This document shows positions 12,684 to 26,900 of a stretch of DNA of 64,000 nt, in pieces (position 1 is the stretch's first letter; the number at the start of each line of letters is the position of its first letter). This stretch comes from Theristus sp. LFF4_11 (lineage: Eukaryota; Nematoda; Chromadorea; Monhysterida; Xyalidae), in the NCBI GenBank assembly GCA_030248135.1, contig JASANC010002240.1:27402-91401 (forward strand). Direction: 5' to 3'. A program made the translations under genes and the position numbers. A model generated the notes under the pieces. That model had not been told where the DNA came from. It worked only from the letters and a program-made list of their open reading frames with translations, and searched no databases.

Positions 12684-14172
12684 TTATATCATCTTGTAAA
12701 TGCAAGCAACGTTGACTGCAGGGATAGCGCGGATCGGTGCCAGAGCAGCATAGGACGCACCAAAAAACCTGTGAAGCAGCAGAAAACGACGACTCTGTCG
12801 CATGTGAACGAGCGTCGTTTTGGTTGGCCGCATAGGCATAGTTATCACCGCAAAAAATGTAAGTTGTGACGCTTTTCACTTATTTTTTTAGCCAATTTGA
12901 CACCGATTCCCACTCGTATTTTTGTCGGTTGTGCCTTTTAATTGCTGTTTTTAACGTTCTCAAAATAAGGGACATACCAGCCAATTGATCCGTGCGCATA
13001 TGTGCTTTTGCCTAAGCTGAGTCTTTTTTAGTGAAGTGAAATTGAATGGAAAAGACAAAAAGTAACATTTTGTAACAACCGATTTTTAAAAAAATTACGT
13101 AGTTTTGATTCTGTGTTTCTGTAGTGCTGGCTGATCCTGTCGGTGAATTTTGGTTCACTTAATTTGAAATTCTATTTTTTGTATCCCCAGTCGAAAACCC
13201 GCTATGAAGCGTTGTGGACATGCAGTTGTAAATGAGCTTTTGTTGATTTAGGTGGAACAGATAGCCCACCCACTTGCTTTTGGTTTCTTTTCTTTTTCTG
13301 GGAAAAGCAAACAAAACAAACCTCCATACAGGTATTGTATTTGTTCACACGTGAAAACATTGTTGAAAGAAAAGATAAAATTTTTGCTTACGCTTGTTTG
13401 ATGAAACAAGCAGACAATGAATGAGCCCATTTGATTGTGAAATGAAAAACGACCTGCAAGTTTGAGTGTGTTTGCACTTGATGCTCTCATCACTCGAAAG
13501 CTCTGTTCAAACAAAGTTTCATTCACTTTGGCACGCGTATGATTCTGAACAGCAATTACATGGAAGTATAAAGAAATTTTAAAAACAAAAGAGTAAATAA
13601 AATAATAAAGTCCAAAATAAAAAGTAGTTTTAAAAAAGAAGGGGTTTAAGTGTGAAATGGAATGTTTTCATTATTTCTTATTGTATTTCAGTTTGACTGA
13701 GTAATTGCAAAACAGAAAAGAAACGCAGGTACCGTATCACAGCAAATTCAGCGAACACATGTGCACGACACATGAAATTTCAAGCATTATTGACTTCTTC
13801 AATGTTTTAGTTCATGATGGTGCACGATGAAGCGCGGTGGTTGTCAGTTCACTCCCAAATCATTCGTTTCAACAGTGTTCGTTCTTTGGCGTTTTTGTGT
13901 CGGATCGGTTGTGTTTGCTGGTAACGTGGAGGCCATCTGATTGAGCTCTTCTAAAATGCAGAAGATATTTCATAGTTTCCAAACGTGTCCCCTTTTCTCC
14001 TGTAGTTCAAGTTGATGCATTTTGTTGATTCTCAGCAAAGGAAACCATGAGATTGCCAGATAAATCAGCATTGCCACTGCCAAATGGCATTAGTGGCACC
14101 ATAATTAGGCCCTTTTGCAGACATTGTGCTCTTATGTACGGTTCAGTTGATCGCATATCACAATGGCGTGCA
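12684..14172. other. No gene seen
   Basis: AT-rich sequence with scattered short ORFs that have neither splice signals nor domain similarity. Confidence 0.4.
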
Positions 14173-14810
14173 TTAAGTGAACACGTGCAACTCCAGGGTG
14201 CACCCATTAAACCACAGGTGCAAATCAGCCTGGGAAACTGAAGTCTCCATTGGCGAAACTCAACGCAGTACCGTATGTTATGTGCTCTCAGAGTGCGAGA
14301 TTAAGAAACAATAAATTATAAAGCCTTTAACATAGTACGATCACTGTTACTGTCCGATACGAGCGCAAATTGTGGTAATAAAATAGAGCCTTTAGAACGC
14401 TGATTGGCTACGAACTATATTCGTGTGCCAATCAATTTGGCTGAACTTTTAAAACAGAAGTGAAATTTCAAACATAACAAACCGGCTGCCAGTGTGCCAG
14501 CACGAACGCGTGCGTGTATGGTGCACTGTAGCCGGTGGATGTAATGGATCGCTGAATAGACGACATCAGTTGCGCTGCGCTGATTGGTCGAAATTCTGGT
14601 TCTCTGATTGCTGCGGTTCGGCGGGAGCAACGAGCGTAGCGCGTTCAGCTCTGCAGCGACGCTTTCTGGTGAATCGATTGGTGACGCGTTGTTTTTGTCG
14701 TTGATTGTCCGACAAAGTTTTGCATTCGGTGGTTTTTTCGTAATGGACGGAGTTATTGACGGCTTGATTGTTCTGGTCCTTGGTGTGGTGGGAACCTTGG
14801 AGGACACCAT
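14173..14810 (-). CDS. Divergent helix-loop-helix protein, member 1
   Basis: Two exons, 14483-14810 and 14173-14237, joined in phase 1 (130 aa). The first 45 residues are rich in Thr, Pro, Lys and Ser. Helix 1 is near residues 48-63 (VAAELNALRSLLPP), followed by a basic loop, then helix 2 at about 80-100 (ATDVVYSAIHYIHRLQ). The exon-1 end RVRAGTLAA|G is at the same place and phase as in the paralogues at 18144-19384 and 27158-27933. No canonical basic region precedes helix 1, so it may heterodimerise without binding DNA, as Id proteins do; that is inference. Exon 2 (acceptor AGACTTCAG) is the weaker part because it does not align well with the other two tails. Confidence 0.68.
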
Positions 14811-17800
14811 CTCTTTTCAGTTGAATGTTTGGTGCTTTAACTTTTTTTGCACACTCGTATTTGCTTTATCTCTGCAAAGAAAGCAACAATTGTGATTACT
14901 GATGCAGCGAAACTTCAGAATACCGTCAGTTCCAAAGATGACAGACATTTTTTGGTAAGGGGGTACCTACCTACCCGCGGGGGGTTCCAGGTTTAGGGTG
15001 TGGGTGTCACGAGACCCCCCAGCCCCCCAGGGCGCAACTTTGTACTAGAAGGAGTACATCCCCGCCCCCCTCATCTTCGGTAGTGAACACTGTGGATAAA
15101 CACTGAACATCCCCGCAAGTCGCCAACATCCCAGCAGCAAGTAATAATGGTTTACAAATGGTGATTGCGTGCAACAAAAATCCACCCAGTTCAGTTCTAT
15201 CATGCGAAATAGTCCCCGCCAGAATAACAGAATGGCGCAGGTGCAGTGCAACGCAATGGCTCAAACTTTGCGCACTTTCAAGAGCATCTAGCGGGGTGTT
15301 CAAAGAGTAACAAACACATAAGCAGTCATGCGTCATTGGACATCAAAAAAATGCAAGTTCAAGAGGTCGCAACGACAAACAAGATAACAAACAAACCACT
15401 TGGGACACGAATGGACAGGACAGTGGTTTTTTTGCGGCTTGAAAAACTCACCGCCTACATTCCCCGTTCACAGTTGTTACGCAAGCACTCAACTACAACC
15501 ATTCAAAAACATGCATCATCGCGGGGACCGCAAAAGAGAATCAGTGGGCCAAACGCAAGAAAGTGGTTTACAATTGATCGGTGTTTGTTTGTTTGTTTCC
15601 TGTTTACTATGTCTGCTGAGAGGCTAATTGCTGGGCATTGGGCAACAGCAACTGGTAAACAATCAATCCGAATCGGATGCAGTAGGATTGCGGGATATCT
15701 TTTTTGATCCAATGGCGCTCTAATGTTTTCAGTGGAACAGATGTTCTCGAAACACATGAACTCTCAAAGAAGCATGCTTTGTAAACAGGTTGAAATGACA
15801 AGAATTTTTGTGCGCCAAAAAAAGATGATTGTTCGGTCCTCAAACCGTCAAACGGAACACTGAAACAACAAAAAACCGAACTTTAATGAATGAAAACGTT
15901 CATGGCCAAGCAGGTCGAATGTATAAATAATGGCAAAACAGGAAACGATTTTACGATTACTAAGCATTTTACTGAAAATTCAGCACATCCGTTTGCAATT
16001 TATCTGTCGAACTTGTTTGTGCCTGTAAAATTGGAACACGTGTTCCATTTTGAATTAAAATCTGATGATTAATGCACCCTGAGCTGAGCGCACAAAGAAT
16101 GACCTTCGATCAGTGAAAGCATTCCATACAACCTACGATGGAGGATTCACTGCTTCAACTGTTATATATTTTATGCATGTTCGGAGTTTAGCTAGAAAAC
16201 GTACGTTTTAGTGACAGACTGTGCAAACTGTCAATTCTGACAATTTTAAGCAATAAACAAAGTGATAAAGTTGATGACTTGAATTTTCAAATTGAAATTT
16301 TCAAAATTAAACTGTCTGTCGCTATGTTACAACAGTTATGCGCAGATAGCAGACCATTTTTAACCACACGCAGTAAAAAGGTTGGAAAAGGTGGGTGCAA
16401 AAAAGCGAACACTTTTGACAGATTGCTGGAACGGATTTTCCCAGCACCAGGAGGTGACAAAAATGACAGACAACATCAACACCATGCAAAAAAACACATT
16501 CCATGAAGGTCACACCGACACCTGACAAATGCCGCATAATCGGTTGAAACAACGAGAAAAAAAACACAACCGAGTTCAAAACGATTGGCATTCATCAATA
16601 ATTCTCAGCCTCATAGATGTTATGAATCCGACATCAGTGTTGGAGGCTGAAAAAAAGACACACACGATGCACTTGCACGGCCGCTCACTCAGAAAACAGG
16701 GCTACTAACGCGGCTACTAGCGTGGCTGTTAAACGCGTGGCTGCTGAAGCTGACTACTAAAATGACCATTAAGATCGCGTGCGTTCACGTCCCAACAGTA
16801 TATAAGCGCGTATTCGTTGCCGTTTTAGTAGCCCTATCAGTAGCCCCGTTATCTGAGGGTTAGATGGCCGGTTTTTGCCCCAACACTTGTCAAATATTGT
16901 GCCACACTCTGAAAAAAAATGTGCACTGACAGATGTGCGCATGCAAAACTGTGCGCGTTGCGCATCAACAGTTGCCGTGTGAAAGTTGGGCGGGCACTGG
17001 TGTTTCGACCATACTAGATTGGGATTCATGCAAATTGCTAAATCCGCCCATTTACAAATCAGAGTATATTCCCATTCCCATAATATTTATTTCCATTTTT
17101 CGCTAAAAGTCCATATGCACATTTAAGCAACCTTGAAGCAACACCCACTGCGTTTCCCATATGCATTTTTTCCAACATTCTGATTTGCACCACTGTGGGA
17201 AAATGATCATTAAGACGCATTTAGCAATCAAACTGGTTACAATATTAGTTTGTTGATGGACAACTAATTTGTGAAAACGAATTTGTGCGAGAAAAATGTG
17301 TTGAGTACAGCTGTTTTTGGGCAGCATCGTGCAGTATTTGAACGGAATGCAGTCATTGGTCGAAACTAAAACTAACTTCATCAATCAATCAACCATTGTT
17401 ATTGCAATGAATTTTTCATTGAATTAACTGCAGTCCGATGATTGGTTACAAGTGGGTTGGACACAAATTTTAAAAAATGTTTGCTCGGATGCATTTTTTG
17501 TGGCACTGACTCTCAATTTCAAAAAAATACGCCATGAATTTATGCTGCAAGGTCATTTCTACCGCTTTACCCGTTTTAACAGAAGTTTTCTTTACTTTTG
17601 CGCGCATTCATCACACATCACATTACAGACCTTTTGCAGAACACGTAAAAAATAATAATTTGCCAAAATTTAACAAACGAAGAAAACGGTATGGTTTTCT
17701 TCCGAGAAGTGATTTTGCAGATTTCATTTCGTTAATTGGTATTTTATATTTTTCCTGCATTTCGCGTAATGTCCTTGGATGGGCGGTTGTCTATTACAGT

Positions 17801-18143
17801 AGTCTGTGTACCCCGCAAACTTGCCTTTTCAAGTAGCATTTATTTAATTTAAATAAAAAACTAAACTCGGTAATGAGTATATTAAAGACCACTTTGTTCC
17901 AAAGTGATTAACGGTATTGAAAAAATGATTAAAACAAAAGTGTCAACAAAAGTATGCACATATCACAGCAGTTTTCGGCAAAATTTTCCATTGGAACCGC
18001 CGATTCATGAAATCGCATGCTGAATTCGTCGTTCAAATCTGCCAAACAACGCAATTGCGAAATCCGACTTTCCTCGTGAGTGCGATCGATGTTCACACAA
18101 TCGGCATTCCAACGCACGAAATCGCGAATGGAAACCAAGTTCA
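14811..18143. other. No gene seen; 3.3 kb spacer
   Basis: Contains a G/C-rich patch at 14955-15080 and an imperfect repeat of GGCTACTA units at 16690-16850. ORFs are short, overlap on both strands and lack splice sites. A 71-codon minus ORF at 17929-18144 starts exactly at the HLH stop codon region and is probably its 3' UTR. Confidence 0.4.
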
Positions 18144-19384
18144 CTAGAGCCGTGCCTCACTGCGAAGCGTTGCGTCTCTCAGCATTGCAAGGGCCTCTGA
18201 AAACGAGAGTGAAAAAAACATGAATCACAGACAACAATCAGAAATTATATATTGTAAAAAACACGCTTGGCTATTTAGGCTTTTTAGGGTCGTGTTATTG
18301 GCGTGTGTGTACACACTCGTGTACCTGCTGCATTCAAGTTTGATCAGGCAGAAACCAGCAAGACGCTGACACCTACATCCTCTTTCAGTCAAATGGTTGC
18401 AGGTGCCATGTAGTTTTGTGGTGTAATGCACACACAGATTTTGCAAATGAATCAGCAAAAAATCTGTTTTTTAGGGGCGTCGTATTTTTGTTTGATTAGA
18501 CGCGTGTCGCTTGTCACTATCTCGCTTAAGTAGTAGTGCATTCATGCCATCACCACTGTCAAGAAACAAGCTTTTTTTACAACGATACGAAAAAAGAACC
18601 TCAGGTCAAAGATGCACGTTTCTAGTTAAGTGACACTTGAACAAGATTTGGCGACGCCCAGGCGTTCTAATAATTGAGGATTATGGTCACTTTCAAAATC
18701 TGTTGCACACGGTGTGTTTACACTCTATACGGCCAAGGGGAAAGATAATATCTGGTAACTTGCACCAGTTTGTGCGTGTCTCTGATTTAGGATGACTCTG
18801 CAACCAAATACAGGAGGTAGTAAGCGGCTGAAACAGGTACGGTACCAAACGGGCTACTGATAGCCGTATTTCAATCACTTATAAACGTTCTTTTAGTCAC
18901 CGTTTCAGCTATCCCCGATTTCTTCAGCGGCGTTCATAACGCAGAATGTAGCTATAGCTACGCGTCACTAAATACAAGTGCATTCATGAATGCCGCTTTA
19001 CGCTTATATTTCGTAATAATATCATTAATCCGTACCTCGCGGCAGCGTTCCCGAGCGCACGCGCGCGCGCACAGTCGCCTCCAACTGTTGTATGAACGTG
19101 ATCGTGGCGTGCACGGTGTCCACGGGCGATTCGACGCTATGTGGCGGTCGCACGACTGAGCACGTTGCTGACGATGACAATGTCGGTGGCAGAATGTGCC
19201 GTAACCGAGCGAGCTGAACGTGCATGGCACGACGTCGCTCGAGGCGACCAATGGGACGGCTGGTCGGCAATGTTAGAGACGGACGTTTGTTGTTGTTGCT
19301 GTCGCGTCGTCGTTTCTTCGGTTTGCTCTTCGCAATCATCGACTGCTTCTTCGGCGATAACTGACTGCTCTGCTGTGCTGCCAT
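18144..19384 (-). CDS. Divergent helix-loop-helix protein, member 2
   Basis: Two exons, 19036-19384 and 18144-18196, phase 1 (133 aa). A Lys/Arg-rich nuclear-localisation-like run (KSKPKKRRR, residues 19-27) precedes helix 1 at 49-66 (LERRRAMHVQLARLRHILPP), which keeps an ER-x-R remnant of a basic region. Helix 2 spans about 87-106 (PVDTVHATITFIQQLEATV). Exon 1 ends RVRSGTLPR|, and exon 2 encodes EALAMLRDATLRSEARL and then stops; its acceptor CTCGTTTTCAG is strong. The ATG at 19382-19384 was chosen; the open frame runs further up without another ATG. A TATAAAT sequence about 30 bases upstream of this ATG could be a TATA box, which would imply a very short leader. Confidence 0.78.
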
Positions 19385-19406
19385 TCTGTTGAATGCGCTG
19401 TTTTCA

Positions 19407-19416
19407 GGATTTATAA
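19407..19416 (-). promoter_or_regulatory. Possible TATA box of the HLH gene
   Basis: The minus strand reads TTTATAAATCC, beginning 25-32 bases before the chosen ATG. No initiator element can be confirmed from sequence alone. Confidence 0.3.
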
Positions 19417-19426
19417 AGACGTACAC

Positions 19427-20413
19427 TATTTCGACACAATTTCAACTGCGATTTGTTGTGATTGACTGAAAAGGGAGAAAACTGAGGTAGTTTTTTTGTC
19501 TGAGTATTACACTCCTCAATCTCATCAACTATTGAGAGAACAAAATCACATCAAGAAGCTCACAAAGCTACCCACCAGGTAGTAAACATGAGCTTCTCAT
19601 TATAACCTTTCTTGAGTGACGCACACACACAAAAAACGGTCAACGCAAATAGGCCAAAACAACTAAAACTCGGAAATAAATTCAAGAAAAAGCAAACTAA
19701 GAGAAATTTGCAAAAACACGTGTAAATGTTTGAATGAATCAATCGAACAGAAATCACTTAACGTCTGCGATTTCGCGCAACGCACGCGCTTTATATATTG
19801 CCATTGGGGGGGGGGCGGAGCGGTCGCACGCATCGCCCAAAAGAGACTGATTCCAACATGACATGTAAGATTCATGATGATGCAAAACTAAACGACGTTG
19901 GGCGTGTGTGGTGGGGGCGGTAAGTGGTCGTTCATGAAAGGGAAACATGAATGGGAAAACCGAAAGGAGACAGCGTTGCTTCTCACGCAGATGACGCATG
20001 AAGGGGGGAATCGAGGGGTAAGCAGAGAGCGCGACAGCAGGCAGGCCAGCGCGAGGCGCGGCAAACGCCCTTAAACAATAATCACCTGCTTTTTCGACTC
20101 TGTCTGTGTGTGCCCGTTATGTGGAATAAACGATTCGCAGCAATTACGGACACGTTACATGTCTGTTTTGTTTCACGTGCCATGTGTTTCAAGGATACAT
20201 ATCTGTGTTCGGCCTTTGCGGTATGATTATTAGTTGGTCAGTTTACACTGTATATACCGCTGAGAAAAAATGTTGAAAGCGAAACATCCGCCCGGGTCGC
20301 GCGCGCTGTCTGATTTCGCGCAATTCGGTAAGGGGGTAGAGAGAATGTGTTGTTGACTTTGACCAAACAGCTGCTGCCCGCGCACCATAGGTAATCAAAA
20401 GCTTGTTTACTAA
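19427..20413. other. No gene seen
   Basis: Contains a poly-G run at 19806-19815. No exon with matching splice phases was found. Confidence 0.4.
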
Positions 20414-20977
20414 ATGCGAGCTTTTTGTTGGATTGTCTCATGCGAGTTTCTGGCGATTGACTACGCGGTTAATGGAGAGTGCAAAAAAGGTGACAACAAA
20501 CAAACCAAAAAACCGGCGGCCCGGAACAAAAGCGTTTTGAGATGGAAACTGGGCCTCGGTGGATTTAAATGGAAACGGACGACGATGCTTTTAATTAGCT
20601 CAATTGTGTATTCAATACGAGAACTCAAAGGATCGGGTTACGCGGGGTCACGGCTTTGTGGTGTTTCACTTTTGCAAACTAATTTCACGGTGGTCCACAT
20701 CGCAGCTAATTGGTGGTTTTAGCTTCAGCATACTGGTTTGAAAACGGAAACAATGTTCTGAATTTGAACGCCAAACGATTGTATTACGATTGTGCTTGTT
20801 TTTTGCGGTCCTTCACAATTAGAACTCACCCAGGAGCAAAAGGCTGGTCAGAGCTACAGTCAGTTCCGTGGTTTTATTCAGTCAGCTTTGCAACGCTTTC
20901 ATCCTGCTGTGACAAAATTTCCGCACAAATTGAACAGACTTGATTTGTTCACCGAAAAAGATCACGAGATACATTAG
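20414..20977 (+). CDS. Small two-exon protein, not recognised
   Basis: Exons 20414-20489 and 20823-20977 join in phase 1 and give 76 aa. The first exon begins MRAFCWIVSCEFLAID, a possible but weak signal peptide, and ends at donor GTGACA. The second exon follows acceptor CTTCACAATTAG and encodes a hydrophilic stretch (LTQEQKAGQSYSQFRGFIQ) ending FTEKDHEIH. The second exon reads as genuine coding sequence; the first exon is less sure and the gene may have more upstream exons. Confidence 0.45.
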
Positions 20978-23862
20978 TAGAAAATTCAGAAAGCTTAGAC
21001 GGACAAAAAACCTTGATTCAACAACATCTAACCTAACCAAAACAATTAGAACATCAAGCCCAGTTAGCAGTTACAACTCAACCAGTTTCATTATGTCCGT
21101 GTCCAAAACATTTGACGAGACACATTTTTTTTGTTTAGTCTCATTTGGATAAAATAGCTCAATATGACAGGTTTATTGATATTATAAACAATGCCGAAAG
21201 TGTTGATACGCCCAATTCAATAATGGAAACAAAAACAACGAAAAATAATGATCAACGACTGATGCGACTACGCCCCCGAGGTCAGGTTCCATATTCATTT
21301 ACGTTCAACAGACAATGATCGTCTTGATCAGGTGACCAGCCTGAGTTGTCAGAAGTGTTCGTGTCTCAGGGTTTCAGGGTTCAGGGCTCAAAACCCTAAC
21401 GAGCTCCCACTGCTTCAGTGACCCACCGATGCAAAAATTAAGTTCAGGTTCAACACAATTCCTATCAAATTTCACAACAACAACACCAAAAAAAAAAACA
21501 GACCAGCTGCGAAAATACACACAACAAAGTCTCTTTCACGCGTCGCTTGCAAAATAAATCCAGCAGCAACTCAAGAGGTATATTGTACTGAACAAATTGC
21601 TCTGCCATTCCCTCTCTCCTCCACCTGTATCGGGTTACGCCACACGCGCAGTTGTTCCAACTTTTCTCATAATTTTTTTCTCTCTCTTGGACAATGACCA
21701 TCAATGACGACTATTGGACTTGCATTTGGAATGGGCGTTGTGGCTTGCGTTCCTTGGACCGTAGCCCTTGTTGTAACCCCCGAGAAAAGAACTGGCTAAC
21801 CACGTGATGCCAGTTGGCGAAAATTGGCAACGTCCGAACCTCGTGTGCGGTGTGTCGTGTGCCGCGCGTTATCCCACAACTCGGGACACGGCACCGGTAG
21901 CGAGATCGGACGCATTTTTTAACGTGTGCTGTTTTGTATGTTTGTTTGCCCTTCCCCAACGTCAGTGAATTTACCGCAATAACCATTGACCGCATTGAGC
22001 ATATTCGTTCATTTGCTAGACTGCAATCCACTGAAACCTATACATTTACCATCGGTACATGGGCGGAAAAATGAAGTGCAACGAACGAACTGGGTTTATT
22101 TGTTCTGTATACCTATTTAGGACAAAAAGTAATGAACGGTTTTGGTCACAAAAGCGCGCCGCATCGCGCTGTGTGGTGTGTTCATGTTGACTGGAGTCAA
22201 CACGACTGACTGCAAAATAGTGGCTGCACCTTGAGACAACCATTAATTCACAGGTTGACACTTGACCAATGATCAATCAACGTTTGTTTTGTTTTGTTTG
22301 TATGCGTCCGTCGGAAAATGAAAGAGTAAAAATACCTAAATGCCGCGAGATGAAAGTCAATGATTATTGAGTGCAGTTTTCATTGGCGTTTTTGTTTTGT
22401 TTGTTTGTTCACACTGACCTGCTAAAACTGCACTCATACAACTGGAGAAGAGAATATAATTGGCGACTTTTGACTTCAGATGACCCCGCGATATTCATTA
22501 CAGTTGCTACCTGGAGTTTTACACTGTTGTCAGTCATGAGTAGACACGGTCACTACGGTAGTTATAGATAGCATTGGTAAATTTCGGACACAGACCTTTG
22601 AATTTTTTAAAATGCGCGCACAAGCACACCAGGGAATCTGATCTGTGGTGGTAGTCCCAGCGTCTCTTTTTTCGGACGCAACCGATTTCTGAAAAATAGT
22701 TGCTGCTGGTGGTTTGAAAAAAAACAATTTATCAATTTTTTTTCTGAAAAAAATTCGTTTTGTGATGATTGCTAATGTATCGCCGTTTTTCTACTTTTTT
22801 CATGTTTCAAGTAAAAAATGGCTGCAACTTACTAGTTGCTCACAACCTGCAGCCATTTTTACCACCGATGTTGTATTTTGTCGCAATGATGAATGACTTC
22901 TGAACTGTTTTCACACCGTTACACCAACATTATTTTAAGCTGCCTCCCAATAATTCTTTTTTTTTGTTTTTTAGCGGAAAGTTTGCAGCAGGTTTTTGAT
23001 CGATCATTTCACTGTTTCTCTAGCTGTCATTTATTGAAAAAACAACAATATTTTCCACCTTGTATGATTTATAACACTGTGAATCTTTCCTGTAAACAGC
23101 GATATTTTGAAAGACGGTTTTTAAACGTATCAAACTTGCCAAAAGTTGAGGTTCAGTACATTTTGCAAAAGCTCTAACATCCAAGAACCGCATGGGTGCA
23201 GCACCTTTTTTCTACCTTCCAAGATATAAATCAATAATTTCAATGAATAAAATCAATATTTGAAACATTGATTTGCATAATTTCATGTTTTCATGTGCCA
23301 TTTTCTTTTTTTTTCAATTAATATATTCAAAAAGTACAATTACGCATTTTTCTTCTTGAGAGACCATCTGCGTAATGTTTCGTGCAACAGGCCAAATCAA
23401 TTGCATATTGCACATGTAACAGAATATTCATATGTTGATGATTTTCCCATGATCGTCATAAAAAATGCAAATTAATTGAAACATGCGTTCATGGCTGCCA
23501 AATGTATATGAATCAGCCTAATCTCGAACGAATCTACAATCCGGAAAAAAAGTCGGCGCCGATCATAAAATTCACCAATATTTCTCACCTGCGGCACGAC
23601 ACATCTCTTATGCAACACGTTCAATATTGCGCTGCATGCATGCTCAACTCATGAAATCATTTTACATGCCACTCATTCATGATTACACATTCATTTATGC
23701 GCAGGAACAAACCCGGCGGCATCGTACTTTTATGGCCGTTTTACGCTTTGAGAAAGAGCAGAGGCACCACGGAGATGTAATAAAAAAGATAGTTGGAAAC
23801 TGTTTTTTTTTTTGTCGGAGATCTTCGGTTGGGATCTCTCGATGGGTGGCGTAGCATATAAA
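20978..23862. other. No gene seen
   Basis: Includes long T/A-rich portions (22710-23350). ORFs are short and lack splice context. An inverted GGCTGCAACTTACTAG/CTAGTTG.CTGCAGCC-type motif at 22817-22855 is too short to classify. Confidence 0.4.
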
Positions 23863-23968
23863 AGTCGAGATAAAACGGAGTGAAACGCACGATAAATTGA
23901 ATAACAACCGCTTTTAGTCGAGATAAAACGGAGTGAAACGCACGATAAATTGAATAACAACCGCTTTG
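23863..23968. repeat. 53-bp tandem duplication, two copies
   Basis: A 53-base unit starting AGTCGAGATAAAACGGAG occurs at 23863-23915 and again at 23916-23968, essentially identical, so it is recent. It accounts for the overlapping repeated minus-strand ORFs there. Confidence 0.9.
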
Positions 23969-26900
23969 TTCATGAATCCCGAGGATGTTTTCTGACAAAT
24001 AAATCTCAATCCGTCCCGCATCCGGACTCGGTGTGCTCTGAACGGCTGTTATGGTATTGGTCTCCGGTGAAACAAAGTTTCAGCACGACACTTGATAAAG
24101 TCCCGTTAATACTGAGGTCTCGTGTCATTGCATACTGCTTGTCCATCTAGACGTGTCATTGACGTACGTCAGAATACGTCAGTATGAACTGGTCTTAACC
24201 GAGTCGATCAACGTGACGTCACACTTTTTCGTCTGTATGTTTGTAACATTAACGATATCGGTGATCTAGCTTGTGCTAGATTTGGAGTGGACAGTACTAC
24301 TCTCACACCTCACACCTGTGTCGGACATCTGGGCGATTATAGTTGTGGTGCCAAAAGAACACTAATTTCGAGTTTCATTTTGACTGGAACAGTGACAGGG
24401 AGATCAGCCATGTCAATCAGCGACGTCTTGTCTCTCTCAACCACTGGCGCCGCAAAAAAAATATACAATACAATATATGTTAAAACACGCGAACTGTATG
24501 TGATTGAAAATATACGGTAAAAGTTGTGCGGTTTTTGTTAAGGTTAATCCGAATCTGAACAGGGAACCGGCCAATCGGTTGTTATGTAATTTTTCGGGTG
24601 ACAGTACGCGATGAAATAGAAATTGCTTTCAGTTCGGCTTAAAATTGCGCAACCACCTCAATATGTTAGCCTGTTATGCTTCATGTACAGACCGGCAAAG
24701 AAACAAAACCGTGCCACGCTGTTGGAAAATGCAACAGGTTTACATTTGACCCGTGTAAAATGCGCACAGGTGTCAAGAGACACTTATGCAGGCCACTCAA
24801 AATGTACGGGAGCAATGGAACAAAATTGACAGAATTGATGCACAATAACAGCCCATAAAGGAAAAAAACCGCACTAAAAAAACAACAAAGACCACAGGAA
24901 TGAATGGCTGAATAACACGGAAATGGCCGATTGAACATACAACGTGACACAATGGGGACAATGAGCCCTTTGAATAACCGCACTGCACATGCAGGCTCGT
25001 GTTTTGCTACAAGGCGCTGAGTTCGCCTTTAGCACTTTGAACGCTTTACGATACAAGCACTTTCAATCAATTTGGCGATCAGTTTTTGAGTGTCAATCTC
25101 AAACAGCAACGGAAGCCGAACGAATGATCAGGGCCACTTAAACGGGCGTTTGTTTGTGGTGTGCATGCTGTGCCTCTTCAAGTACAAGCGCGCCGGTATT
25201 GGGCCTTTTATAATTCAGTCTGGAAAAGGAGCGAAAGTTTATGTATGTACACTGTGACTTGTTGCACGTGTAGAGAAGTAGACTCAAAATTGACTTCAAA
25301 GCAGCACAACTTCAATGAAACGTGCAACGGTAGCCTGCCATTTAGTACACACAGCGTAGTAGCCTGCACACAGCGTTCTGTTGATCGCCAGTTAGTTTCT
25401 GCGCGGTGTTTTTTCTTGTTCTCAGGAGTACGGTGGAGCTTTTTTCCGGTGTATGCGTTTCATTTCTGTCGCGGTATCGACTGCGATCTATCGCTACGCC
25501 CACCAGTAACTTTCTCACAGTTATCAACAAATTACAGTTTCAGAGTGCTTCAGAGTTTTATAAGCGAACACAAACGAAGGTCACATGTGCTTCTTTTGTG
25601 TGCGTCTTTTCACTGACCGCACAGAAACGGCCATCACGGACACTGAAACCGGTCACTGGATAGACAAAAAGTTCTCGTTTAGCGCCCGAAACGTTAAGAA
25701 AAGATGCGATATAAGATGCTGAAAAAATTTTGTAAACAGTTTCTCTCTGTGGTGATGACCAGTCGTATTCATGCCGCAAGATGATTGGATGCATTTGAGT
25801 AGAGCTCGCGCGGTGATTGGTCCAGCCAAAACATTGCAGCCATTCTGCGTGATTTCAGGCAATCTTACTGAAACGGTAGAAGAGTTTTTTTTGTGAGCGT
25901 TTTGCACGGTGTGTCGTTATTTTTTCTCTCTGAAGGACGCAATTTTCGGTAATTTCTGATAGCGAAACCGCAAAACGTAAACTCACGGTAATTTATGATC
26001 AAACATTTGAGTATGAAAGATACCGCAAACCAGATAACGCGTATTTGCTTTCAACGCACCGCAGTGCGTGTAACGTAACCGCAAAAACCGACTTATTAAA
26101 ATAAAAAAGGCACACATTTCAAAAGAACATGCACGTAACCTTGTGTCTTTTATGAGAAATTGATACCACCCATGTAGGTCGCATCGTATGTGATATTCCC
26201 GTGAGATAACTCTTATGTGTTTCCCACAGAATCTAAATTCATTTTTAATGTCCGCATGCGGTAACTCGCTTTCAACAAACAAATAAAAACTAAAAATTGT
26301 GATCGAAAAAAGAAAACGCAGTCGTGTGCCAGCTATAATTGTGTCGAATCATAACGTCAATGATTGAATTAAAAAGAAAACCAACTGAGATTTTAACAAT
26401 TTTTAATGTTCAGGTTTTTAATGATTTAAAAAGTGTAAAGGGAAAGAAAATATAGCACAAATTAACGGAATGTGGCTAAAGCATTCAAAACGGTATGAAA
26501 AAAGAAAAAACCCGCCAACAACGACGAGCCAACCCAAGCGTCAATTCAAAGGTTATTTTGGAACATCTCTGCTGTTTAATTTGTTCTTTTTTAAATTCAC
26601 TTTGTCAGCGCTTTCACCTCGTTTCATTGAATCGCTATTTCACTGTCGTTTATTGTACATTACCGTTTCCGTTTCCTTGTCTGTCAGGCCACCTTGCAAG
26701 TTTCTGATCATTGCATCTTATCTGTACAGTTTAGTTTCTGTGCCACAATTCACTCAAAAGAGACTCCACAACATTTATGAACAACACCCACAAGCACACA
26801 CGCACGTGTTGCTATGTATAATTTTGTTATGTGTTTCCCCAAACAACAACAACAACCACACGCTGATCATACAGACACTGTCAAGGCCACAGGCCTGGCC

